Shown piece after piece: positions 18,053 to 24,993 of a stretch of 64,000 nucleotides of DNA (position 1 is its first letter; each line of letters starts with the position of its first letter). Where the stretch lies: assembly GCA_017744355.1 (NCBI GenBank), contig JAGIBK010000001.1, positions 1,083,694-1,147,693 of the forward strand. The letters run 5' to 3'. The notes under the pieces are model-generated. The model did not search any database and was not told the origin of the DNA. It saw nothing but the letters and a program-made list of their open reading frames with translations. The translations under genes were made by a program, and so were the position numbers. Origin of the DNA: a bacterium. Lineage in GTDB: Bacteria; Cyanobacteriota; Sericytochromatia; S15B-MN24; UBA4093.

Positions 18053-18871
18053 GTGTTGAAGCCCCTCGTTAGAACTCTCGTCGCATCGAGCCTCGGCTGG
18101 CTGGTCCTCACCCAGGCCGTCCACGCGGCGGCCCCCAAGAAGGAAATCGTCATCGGCACCAGCGTCGGCGACTTCGGCGACATGGCGCGCTTCTCGATCA
18201 AGCCCCAGCTCGAAAAGCGAGGCTACAAGGTGCGCCTGGTCGAGTTCACCGACTACGTGCGGCCGAACCTTGCTCTTGCCGAGGGTGCCCTGGACGTCAA
18301 CGTCTTCCAGCACAAGCCCTACCTGGATGGCTTCGTTCGCGAGCGGCGCCTCCCCCTCACTGCTGCCTTCCAGGTCCCGACCGCACCCCTCGGCCTGTAC
18401 GCAGGGCGCCAGAAAGCCCTCACTTCGGCCAAGCGCGGTACCACCGTGGCCGTCCCGAACGACCCCACCAACATGGCGCGGGCGCTGGTCATGCTCCGGG
18501 ATCTGGGTTGGCTGAAGCTGAAGCCCGGGATCGATCCGCTCCGGGCCTCGCAGCACGACATCGCCGAGAACCCGAAGGGGGTCCGCCTCATCCAGCTCGA
18601 AGCCGCCCAGCTGCCGCGATCGCGCTCGGACGTGGACTTCTCGGTCATCAACGGCAACTACGCGACCAGCTCGGGCATCCGCCTGACCGAGGCCCTCTAC
18701 CAAGAGAAGAGCGACACCTACGTGAACTGGGGGGCCATCCGCACCGCCGATCGCACCCAGCCGTGGGTCAAGGACCTGATCGCCGCCTATCGCTCGCCCG
18801 ACTTCCAGCGCTGGGCCCGGCAAAAGTTCGCGGGCTACAAGTTCCCCAGCGACTGGGCGTCCCAGCGATAA
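18053..18871 (+). CDS. metQ: Methionine-binding protein (NlpA/MetQ family), secreted rather than lipidated
   Basis: 272 aa, GTG start with AAGGAG 7 nt upstream. A Sec signal peptide (basic LKPLVRTLV, hydrophobic core, cleavage after AVHA) is followed by KKEIVIGTSVGDFGDMA, the start of the NlpA fold. LNVFQHKPYLDGF, VAVPNDPTNMARAL and NGNYATSSG are family blocks. Most MetQ proteins are lipoproteins; no lipobox Cys is seen here, so this one should be a soluble periplasmic protein. It is the last gene of the riboswitch-controlled operon. Confidence 0.88.
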   Translation: MLKPLVRTLVASSLGWLVLTQAVHAAAPKKEIVIGTSVGDFGDMARFSIKPQLEKRGYKVRLVEFTDYVRPNLALAEGALDVNVFQHKPYLDGFVRERRLPLTAAFQVPTAPLGLYAGRQKALTSAKRGTTVAVPNDPTNMARALVMLRDLGWLKLKPGIDPLRASQHDIAENPKGVRLIQLEAAQLPRSRSDVDFSVINGNYATSSGIRLTEALYQEKSDTYVNWGAIRTADRTQPWVKDLIAAYRSPDFQRWARQKFAGYKFPSDWASQR

Positions 18872-18939
18872 ACACTGGCCGTCTCGCTCTTCTCGACGCC
18901 CGCTCTCGTCTTGCATGGTGAAGCCGAGGGAGGGCGTCG

Positions 18940-19830
18940 ATGGCGTACTGGCAGAAGGCCCTCGACAAAGGGCGGGCGATCGCACGCGACCTCGCCTCCA
19001 TCTTGAAAGACGTCGTCCGCGAAGCCGCGCGCGACAAGATCAACCTGCTCGGTGCAGCCCTCGCCTATTTCAGCCTCTTCTCGCTCGGCCCTTTGCTCTT
19101 CCTCGTGATCCAGATCGCCGGACTGGTCTACGGGGTCCAGCTCGCCGAACGCGAAGCGCTCACCCAGGTCCAGGGCTTCATCGGTCCCGGCGCCACCGAG
19201 GCCCTCAGTGCCCTGCTCCAGGCCGCCCATCGGCCGCAAGGCGGCCTCTTCTCCGCCGTGATCGGCATCGCGACGCTCATCGCCGGCGCCTCGGGCATGG
19301 TCTTGCTCATCCAGGACGCCCTCAACACCATCTGGGGGGTGCCCCCAGCCAAAGCAGGCAGGCCGCTCGCCAGGGCCCTGCGCGCCCTCGAGAAGTACCT
19401 GTTCGCCATGGGCGGCATCCTGGTCGTTGGCTTGCTCTTGCTTGCCTCGATCATCGTCGGCACCCTCATGGAGACCTTCCAAATCCCGCTCGAAATCGCG
19501 CTGCCCGGTGGGGTCGGCCTTTGGCTCTCGTTGAACGAAGCCCTCTCGTTCGGGAGCATCACCGTCGCGTTCGCTTTGCTGTTCCGGTACGTCCCCGACG
19601 CGATCGTCAGCTGGCGCCACGCCTGGCAGGGCGCCTTCGCAAGCACCCTGCTGTTCGGGCTCGGCAAGTACGCCCTCAGCCTCTACCTGGCGCGCAGCAA
19701 CCTCGGCAACCTCTACGGGGCCGCCGGGTCTCTGCTCGTACTCTTGGTCTGGATCTACTACTCGGCGGTGATCCTCTTCGTGGGGGCCGAAATCACCAAG
19801 GTCCAGGGAAAACGACAAGGGCCGTCGTAA
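18940..19830 (+). CDS. YihY/BrkB-family inner membrane protein
   Basis: 296 aa with about six predicted membrane segments. ALAYFSLFSLGPLLFLVIQIAG (beginning ALAYFSLFSLGPLLF), NTIWGVPPAKAGR and GAAGSLLVLLVWIYYSAVI are hallmarks of the YihY/BrkB (UPF0761) family, once misannotated as RNase BN. A role in envelope transport is suspected for the family but not settled. GGAGGG lies about 6 nt upstream of ATG 18940. It stands between metQ and convergent hflX. Confidence 0.85.
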   Translation: MAYWQKALDKGRAIARDLASILKDVVREAARDKINLLGAALAYFSLFSLGPLLFLVIQIAGLVYGVQLAEREALTQVQGFIGPGATEALSALLQAAHRPQGGLFSAVIGIATLIAGASGMVLLIQDALNTIWGVPPAKAGRPLARALRALEKYLFAMGGILVVGLLLLASIIVGTLMETFQIPLEIALPGGVGLWLSLNEALSFGSITVAFALLFRYVPDAIVSWRHAWQGAFASTLLFGLGKYALSLYLARSNLGNLYGAAGSLLVLLVWIYYSAVILFVGAEITKVQGKRQGPS

Positions 19831-19846
19831 AACCGACGACCCTTGT
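19815..19846. terminator. Bidirectional terminator between yihY-like gene and hflX
   Basis: ACAAGGG/CCCTTGT and CGTCG/CGACG stems with one mismatch; the loop holds the TAA of the upstream gene. On the minus strand TTTT follows, on the plus strand TTGTT. Confidence 0.6.
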
Positions 19847-19883
19847 TCTCAAGCGAAGCGCCACCGCAGCAGCGCCGAGCGTC

Positions 19884-21212
19884 CTAGGTGAGCGACTCGA
19901 TGACGTGACCGGCTTCGGCCTGGAGCTGACCCAGATCCTTGGGCGAGATCATCACCCGCATCAGGGTATTGCCCTCGTCGTCATACTGCGTGTCGAGGAT
20001 ACGGGCACGCTGGTGCAGAAGCGCGACCGCACGGTGCTGGGCGGGCGTCAGGCGCAGGTGCAACTCGCGCCGATCCGCTTCGAAGCGGCGCTGCACGACG
20101 GTCAGGAGATGCTCCAGCCCCTCGCCGGTCTTGGCCGCGATCGCAACCGAGTCGGGGTAGAGGTGCGCGAGGCGATCGCGCTGGCCCGTGCCATCCAGCC
20201 GATCCACCTTGTTGAAGACCATCAGCACGGGCTTCTCACCGGCGCCGAGCTCCGCGAGGATCTCGTTGGTCGCGAGGATCTGGTCCTCGAAGACCCGGTG
20301 CGACGAGTCCACCACGTGCAGCAGCAGATCCGCGTCGTTGATCTCGTCGAGAGTCGAGCGGAATGACGCGACCAGATTCGGAGGCAGCTTGCGGATGAAG
20401 CCGACCGTGTCGGTCAAAAGCACCTTGTCGTCGGAGGGCAGGGTCAAAGCCCGCATGGCCGCATCCAGGGTCGCGAAGAGGCGATCCTCGGCGAGCACCC
20501 CCGCCTCGGTCAGGGCATTCATGAGGGTGGACTTGCCCGCGTTCGTGTAGCCCACCAGCGACACCTTGTAGGCCTCGGTGCGGCCCTTGCGGCGATGCTC
20601 AGCCTGCTTGCCGATCTCTTCGAGGTCGCGCCGCAGCTCGGCGATGCGATTCTTGGTCATGCGGCGGTCGAGCTCGATCTGGGACTCGCCTTCGCCCTTC
20701 ATGTTGACGCCGCCGCCCCGCTGCCGGGTGAAGTGGCTCCACATGCCTGTCAGGCGCGGCAGCAGGTACTGGAGACGCGCCAGCTCGACCTGGGTCTTGG
20801 CCTCCTTGGTGCGCGCCCGCTGGGCGAAGATGTCCAAGATGATGCCGGTGCGGTCGGTGACAGGCTTCTCGATGGCGGCTTCCAGGTTGCGGCCCTGGGC
20901 CGGGGACAGCTCGTCGTCGAAGATGACCGCGTCGGCTTCGAGGGCGGCCACCATGGTCGCGATCTCCTCGACCTTGCCGCTGCCGATGTAGGTCGCAGGG
21001 TCGATCGCCTTGCGCTCCTGGATCACGCGCTGGAGGACCTTGAAGCCCGCCGTGTCCGCTAGGAGAACGAGCTCGTCCAGGTGCTCGTCCAGCTCTTCGC
21101 GCTTGCGCGAGTCGCGAACCACGCCCACGACGATGGCCGTGCGCATCTCCTGGGGGGCGATCGCAGCAGCGTTCTTGGATTTCTTGAGGAGGTAATCGGT
21201 CTGATTTAGCAT
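19884..21212 (-). CDS. hflX: GTPase HflX
   Basis: 442 aa. An N-terminal HflX domain (FDDELSPAQGRNLEAA, RTGIILDIFAQRARTKE) and the GGGVNMKGEGESQIELDRR linker lead to the G domain: G1 GYTNAGKSTLMNAL, G3 DTVGFIRKLP, G4 NKVD. HflX binds the 50S subunit and splits or rescues stalled ribosomes under stress. The start is ATG 21212, with GGAGGA 5 nt upstream. A TGG-TATGAT element is only about 10 nt before the ATG, so a second promoter or a very short leader is possible. Confidence 0.93.
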   Translation of the reverse strand: MLNQTDYLLKKSKNAAAIAPQEMRTAIVVGVVRDSRKREELDEHLDELVLLADTAGFKVLQRVIQERKAIDPATYIGSGKVEEIATMVAALEADAVIFDDELSPAQGRNLEAAIEKPVTDRTGIILDIFAQRARTKEAKTQVELARLQYLLPRLTGMWSHFTRQRGGGVNMKGEGESQIELDRRMTKNRIAELRRDLEEIGKQAEHRRKGRTEAYKVSLVGYTNAGKSTLMNALTEAGVLAEDRLFATLDAAMRALTLPSDDKVLLTDTVGFIRKLPPNLVASFRSTLDEINDADLLLHVVDSSHRVFEDQILATNEILAELGAGEKPVLMVFNKVDRLDGTGQRDRLAHLYPDSVAIAAKTGEGLEHLLTVVQRRFEADRRELHLRLTPAQHRAVALLHQRARILDTQYDDEGNTLMRVMISPKDLGQLQAEAGHVIESLT

Positions 21213-21221
21213 AAGTCCTCC

Positions 21222-21230
21222 ATCATACCA
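21222..21230 (-). promoter_or_regulatory. TGGTATGAT element before hflX
   Basis: Identical to the element before rnhA. Its expected start would fall inside the Shine-Dalgarno/ATG region, so either the mRNA is nearly leaderless or this is not the active promoter. Confidence 0.35.
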
Positions 21231-21322
21231 GAGGCCCCGGTGCGACGAGATCGAAAGAAGCACGCAAGGTTATGATTTTATTAACGATAAGATAGGAGAG
21301 CTTAATCCAACAGGAGTTCCAA

Positions 21323-21682
21323 ATGTCGACCACGATCGGTTACTCGCAATCCTCGCGCCATCGCCTTCCCCAGCCGCCGCAGCAAAGGCTCCGGCAGCCG
21401 GCCGCGCGACCCGTTTCGGACGAGGGAGTGCGCCGGATGCAGGCCGATCAGATGCAAGCCAATCGGATGCAGATCCGCAAGACCGAGGCCATGCCGCAGC
21501 CCAAGTTGGAAGTGATTGGCGCCGTCCTGCTTTTCGTCGCCCTCAGTCTCGGGCTCGGCGTCGGGCTGGGCGGAGCACCCGTGGCCATCGGGATCGGCAT
21601 CGGCTGGCTGAGCATCGCCCTGGTCGCCTTCGTCTGGTCGGACCTCTCGCTCGCCTACCACGTGTGGCAGAGCCGCCGCTGA
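21323..21682 (+). CDS. Small membrane protein of unknown function
   Basis: 119 aa. A polar, Gln/Arg-rich N-terminal 60 residues with a short repeated pattern (MQADQMQANRMQIRK) precede two adjacent Gly-rich hydrophobic segments (about 62-85 and 88-108) and a basic HVWQSRR end. CAGGAG lies about 8 nt before the ATG. The upstream 80 nt are AT-rich. The stop codon lies in the loop of its own terminator. I do not recognise the family. The neighbours (hflX, secretion-related small proteins) do not define a role. Confidence 0.65.
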   Translation: MSTTIGYSQSSRHRLPQPPQQRLRQPAARPVSDEGVRRMQADQMQANRMQIRKTEAMPQPKLEVIGAVLLFVALSLGLGVGLGGAPVAIGIGIGWLSIALVAFVWSDLSLAYHVWQSRR

Positions 21683-21699
21683 CGCGGCGGCTCTTTTTT
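21670..21699 (+). terminator. Terminator of the small membrane protein gene
   Basis: Perfect 10-bp stem (21670-21679 with 21684-21693), 4-nt loop containing the TGA stop, then six T. Confidence 0.9.
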
Positions 21700-21708
21700 C
21701 GAGAACGC

Positions 21709-22575
21709 TTACTTCCCGATGCCCAGGATGTCCTTGAGGATTCCCGTCAGGGGCTTGGCCTTCGCCTTCTGAGGGTTGACCCCGGGCGGCAGCTGGGGAA
21801 TCTCGACCTCCACCGGCGCGGGGAAGAGCTGCTTGAGCACCGGATCCGCGGCGAAGGACGTATGCAGGTTGCGCAGCTGGTTGATCTTGCCGGCGAGGCT
21901 CGAGACCTTCATGGTCGTCGCGGCGAACTGGAGCGCTTCCTTGCCCTTGAGGGTCTTGAAGTGGGCGAGGCTCCGGTCCTCTTGCTGCAAGCAGGTCAAC
22001 GCGTCCTGGTAGAAGTGAAGGGCAGCATTCGCCTGCTGGCTGAGGGCGGAATTGCTGTTCAAACGCGCCTTGAGCTGATTGACGATGGGCGTCTGGGTCG
22101 GCGCGAGCTTAGCGGGCTGCCCGAGGGCCGCCTTCAGGACGCTGATGCTCGGGGTCTGCTCTTCGAGGACCAGCTTGGCGTTGGCGATGACCAACTCGGC
22201 TTCGGCCAGGCGCATGGTGAGCGCGGCGCTCGCGAGGGCGGCAGGGTCGGTGGCGTTGATGCTCTCCTCGAAGTTACCGGCTGCGCCGCGGACCGTCCGG
22301 TACATGTTCAGCTTCGCTTCGATCGACCTGATCTCGGCCTGGGCCTGGGGCGTGTTGACCCCCTTGAGCTGGGTCAGCTTGCCTTCGTACTCCTTGGCGA
22401 GCTTGTCCAAATACGCCAGGGCAGAGGCGAGTTCGCGCTTCTGTGTCTCGAGGGTGTTGACGAGCGGCTTGGTGGCCCGCGCCTCGCGCGCGGCGTTCTC
22501 GCTCTTCAACTGCTCGGCCCGCCGCATTTTCTCTTCGAGCGCGGCGCGGCTAGGGGTGCTCTGCTGATTGCTCAT
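21709..22575 (-). CDS. Helical, coiled-coil protein of unknown function next to needle-like gene
   Basis: 288 aa, almost entirely predicted helix. Heptad-rich stretches lie around residues 10-80 (ALEEKMRRAEQLKSENAARE) and 100-190. The end is Pro/Lys-rich (PQLPPGVNPQKAKAKPL). No signal peptide or membrane span. ATG 22575 has GGAAGGG upstream. I cannot assign a family. Its size, helicity and place after the needle-like gene on the same strand would suit a secreted or structural component of an export apparatus. That is inference. Confidence 0.6.
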   Translation of the reverse strand: MSNQQSTPSRAALEEKMRRAEQLKSENAAREARATKPLVNTLETQKRELASALAYLDKLAKEYEGKLTQLKGVNTPQAQAEIRSIEAKLNMYRTVRGAAGNFEESINATDPAALASAALTMRLAEAELVIANAKLVLEEQTPSISVLKAALGQPAKLAPTQTPIVNQLKARLNSNSALSQQANAALHFYQDALTCLQQEDRSLAHFKTLKGKEALQFAATTMKVSSLAGKINQLRNLHTSFAADPVLKQLFPAPVEVEIPQLPPGVNPQKAKAKPLTGILKDILGIGK

Positions 22576-22641
22576 GGTATGCCCTTCCGTGAACTGCCTG
22601 ATGATGAACAAGCGAGTATCTTATGCCCGCATCAGGCCCCG

Positions 22642-22745
22642 TTGAAAAGCACTTGGCGCTGAAATATGTTCAAGCGCCAGTGCCAAAAGAAGTTCAAGCG
22701 CCAGTCTCCATTGAAAAGCACCTGCCGAGAAATTCGGCAGGTGCT
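22642..22745 (-). terminator. Tandem terminators with internal direct repeats
   Basis: Hairpin 1: perfect 12-bp AGCACCTGCCGA/TCGGCAGGTGCT (22717-22728 with 22734-22745), followed on the minus strand by TTTTC. Hairpin 2: TGGCGCT/AGCGCCA (22654-22660 with 22673-22679), then AGTGCTTTTC. TTGAAAAGCAC occurs at 22642 and 22711, and TTCAAGCGCCAGT at 22669 and 22693, so the region arose by local duplication. Confidence 0.7.
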
Positions 22746-22764
22746 CGCGTGGAACGCCTGAAGT

Positions 22765-23010
22765 TTAGCGCTGGAAGAAGGCCTTCATCAGGTCCTTGAT
22801 GGAGTTCATCACGTTGGTGATCATGCTGATCTCCATGTTCAGCTTCTGGAGGCGGGCCTGGACCGCGGCGGTGTTCGCCTTGGGGTCCTCCAGCTGCTTG
22901 ATGAGGTCATCCATCTGGGTCATCTTCTTAGCAACGGCCTCACTGGCGTTGCTGACCGCCATCGTGGCGTTGGTAGCGGCGCTATCGAACCCCTGCAGAC
23001 TGCTAGCCAT
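22765..23010 (-). CDS. Type III secretion needle-like protein (YscF/PrgI/MxiH-type)
   Basis: 81 aa, two helices separated by a short LEDPKANTAAV turn. The second half, QARLQKLNMEISMITNVMNS then IKDLMKAFFQR, follows the needle pattern P-x-N-x(3)-L-x(2)-Q-x(2)-L-x(n)-N-x(2)-S-x(2)-KD-(L/V)-x(n)-Q seen in YscF and MxiH. The size (80-87 aa) and the polar, Gly/Ser-containing N-terminus (MASSLQGFD) also fit. A strong GAGGAGG lies 7 nt before the ATG and terminators follow, so it is a highly translated single gene. Needle subunits polymerise into the external conduit. No export gate or ring genes are seen in this window, so it is an orphan here. The alternative is a generic short helical-hairpin protein. 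Confidence 0.55.
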   Translation of the reverse strand: MASSLQGFDSAATNATMAVSNASEAVAKKMTQMDDLIKQLEDPKANTAAVQARLQKLNMEISMITNVMNSIKDLMKAFFQR

Positions 23011-23207
23011 TTCGAATCCTCCTCTGTGCGTCGTGCGATACCAGCGATTGGTGAGGTAAGACGTTCACCCGGCGGCTTTCGCTCGGCGCCCTCAACCTGC
23101 TTCCTTCACCCTTATGCCACTTGCTTGGTTATTTCTGACGCCATTTTACAGACATTTAAAACGAACTTGACGGACACCTTAAATTCAAATGTTCAAGCAC
23201 TTCCGTA

Positions 23208-23525
23208 TCAACAAGCGCTATCGCTGATGTCCGCGACCTCCTGGCCGGTCTTCAAGAGGGCCTCGTAAACCCGCTTGCGGCGGAGCAGATCCGCCAGCAT
23301 GACCGATTCGAGGGCGCGCTCGGGCAAGGGCGAGGCCGGCGGGGTCGTTGCGAGCGGGGCCTCGTCTTGATCCAGCAGCGCCAAGGCCGCGCGCAGGCGC
23401 GCGCTCGCGCTCAGCACTTCCTTGAACGTCTTGGCGCGGGCGAAGGCCCGCACCTCCTCGGCCAGTGCCTCCAGCTTCCGGATGCGCGCGTCGCAGGCCC
23501 CCCAGTTGAATTCTTGCGACATCAT
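23208..23525 (-). CDS. Small helical protein of unknown function
   Basis: 105 aa from ATG 23525 (a second ATG follows directly). GAGGTG sits 5 nt upstream. The N-terminal half is charged helix (IRKLEALAEEVRAFARAKTF), then a Pro-rich break (PLATTPPASPLPE), then a basic helix (LADLLRRKRVYEALLKTGQE). It could be a chaperone or regulator of the neighbouring needle-like or motility proteins, but no family is recognised. Confidence 0.55.
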   Translation of the reverse strand: MMSQEFNWGACDARIRKLEALAEEVRAFARAKTFKEVLSASARLRAALALLDQDEAPLATTPPASPLPERALESVMLADLLRRKRVYEALLKTGQEVADISDSAC

Positions 23526-23612
23526 GGGCCACCTCGATGACAAGCGAGGGATTTCCAAGGAGATTATCGGCGCGAAAGCATCAAGGGTTGAGCGGCCACG
23601 AGGCGATCCTCG

Positions 23613-23649
23613 CAAAACGACGACGCCGGTCGTGGACCGGCGTCGTCGT
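23613..23649 (-). terminator. Strong terminator of the YjfB-like gene
   Basis: Perfect 15-bp stem (23617-23631 with 23635-23649, 3-nt loop), followed on the minus strand by TTTTGC. Confidence 0.85.
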
Positions 23650-23671
23650 GATGGCGTAGGGTTTCTCTCCC

Positions 23672-23857
23672 CTAGACGTAGAGGTCGACCTGGCTACCGC
23701 CCGGCCTTGGGGCCTGGGGAATGCTTGCGAGCAACTGCGCGTTCTGCTGCTCGTTGAAGTTCATCTGCTTTTTCAGGACCGAAACCCCAACGTACAGCGC
23801 AGCGCCCCCGGGGGTGCTCGTGGCTGCGATCGCGGAATTCGAGATGGGACTGCTCAT
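23672..23857 (-). CDS. YjfB-family putative motility protein
   Basis: 61 aa. VGVSVLKKQMNFNEQQNAQL, then LASIPQAPRPGGSQVDLYV, matches the short YjfB pattern (V-S-VLKK-x-M-x(3)-QQ-x(2)-x-LL...P...G-x-x-VD-x-x-V). AAGGAGGT lies 4 nt before the ATG, near consensus. YjfB in Bacillus lies near motility genes but its biochemistry is unknown. It is followed by a very strong terminator, so it is a short, independently transcribed, highly expressed gene. Confidence 0.65.
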   Translation of the reverse strand: MSSPISNSAIAATSTPGGAALYVGVSVLKKQMNFNEQQNAQLLASIPQAPRPGGSQVDLYV

Positions 23858-23992
23858 CAGACCTCCTTGGAGCGCCTCACAACAAGGTGCCGGCCACCGG
23901 TCGTCACCCGTCCACCATACCCCGAACGCTCCCTGGCCTGCATCATCCGGCCGTTAAAGGTCCGCAAAAGCTTCGTTGCGCGTAGGTTACTC

Positions 23993-24442
23993 CTACGCGT
24001 TCGTGAGGCGGCGGTGCAGAGTCTTCAGGTCCGCGTCCAGGTCCGCCATGATGCGGTGCAGGCGACCACAGAGCAGGCGGTAGAAATCCAGCGCGAAGGC
24101 CGGATTCGAGCTCAGGTACTCCCGCAGGGCGGTGACCGGAATCTCGATCAGCTCGACCTCCTTGAAGCTGCGGGCCGTGGCCGAGCGAAGGCTGTCCTCG
24201 AACAAGGCTCCTTCGCCGAAGACGGCCCCCGCCTCGAGAATCGCGAGGCGCAGCTCGATCCCGGGCGCCGTCTCCTTGAGGATCTCGATCAGGCCGGCCT
24301 TGACCACGAAGAGGTGCCATCCCGGCTCACGATCGGCGAAGACGACGGTTTGAGGCGCGAGGGTCCGAAGCTCGCCGAGCGCGAGCATGGCGTCCCACCC
24401 CTCGGGATGAAGCACGGCGAGGTCTTGAAGCGACTGAGACAC
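23993..24442 (-). CDS. Single-domain cyclic-nucleotide-binding protein
   Basis: 149 aa from GTG 24442 (AGGAG 9 nt upstream; TTG 24448, overlapping the previous stop, is the alternative). Residues about 15-135 form a Crp-type beta-roll: the phosphate-binding cassette is AGAVFGEGALFEDSLRSATA, with the FGE-x(n)-RSATA signature intact. No helix-turn-helix or effector domain follows, so it should be a stand-alone cNMP or small-ligand sensor acting by protein contact. It is the last gene of the PilMN-PilO unit, suggesting control of pilus assembly by cyclic nucleotides. Confidence 0.75.
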   Translation of the reverse strand: MSQSLQDLAVLHPEGWDAMLALGELRTLAPQTVVFADREPGWHLFVVKAGLIEILKETAPGIELRLAILEAGAVFGEGALFEDSLRSATARSFKEVELIEIPVTALREYLSSNPAFALDFYRLLCGRLHRIMADLDADLKTLHRRLTNA

Positions 24443-24444
24443 GG

Positions 24445-24993
24445 TCAAGGCTCCTTTGCTTGGAAATAGTACGAGAGCGTCACTTCGGCCTCGAGGCGAT
24501 CCGCCTGCGGGTCCACCGCCCGCACGATCAGCGCCTCCATGGTCAAGAGACGATCCGGTGTGGCGAGGCGACGTACGAAGGCATCAATCGCCTCGTAGGA
24601 TCCCGCGAGACGCACCTTGGCGCGGGTGAAGGTCTCCCCTTCCGCAGCCGTCGCCTCGTCCAGGGTGGTGGCGAGCAGTTGCGCGCCGCTCGCCGCCACC
24701 TGGACATCCAGCGAGCGCTGAATCGCGAGGCTCGGCGACTCGCCCGACGCAAGCAGGATCGGTGCAGGCAAACGCAGGGCCTGGGCCTCGGGCTGCGGTG
24801 CACTGGTCGCAAGCGCGGCTTGGAGCGTGGCCTGGGCTTCCTGGGCCCTCGCCAGCTCGGGTGCGATCTTCGCCAGGCGCGACATGGCCGGATCGATGAG
24901 CAGCATGTAGAGCAGGACGGCCTCGACGAAGAAGCCGAACCCCATCAACCAAGCGAGATCTCGACGCGAGAAGCCCGGCTTCTTACTGGGCAT
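24445..24993 (-). CDS. pilO: PilO-like pilus alignment protein
   Basis: 182 aa. A short cytoplasmic tail (MPSKKPGFSRRDL), one membrane helix (LAWLMGFGFFVEAVLLYMLL), a coiled coil (SRLAKIAPELARAQEAQATL), then a ferredoxin-like periplasmic domain with the sequence YEAIDAFVRRLATPDRLLTM typical of PilO/GspM. It pairs with PilN to link the cytoplasmic motor to the secretin. ATG 24993 overlaps the end of the PilMN gene by 11 nt, with AAGGGGGG upstream. The downstream cNMP gene overlaps or abuts the stop. Confidence 0.75.
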   Translation of the reverse strand: MPSKKPGFSRRDLAWLMGFGFFVEAVLLYMLLIDPAMSRLAKIAPELARAQEAQATLQAALATSAPQPEAQALRLPAPILLASGESPSLAIQRSLDVQVAASGAQLLATTLDEATAAEGETFTRAKVRLAGSYEAIDAFVRRLATPDRLLTMEALIVRAVDPQADRLEAEVTLSYYFQAKEP

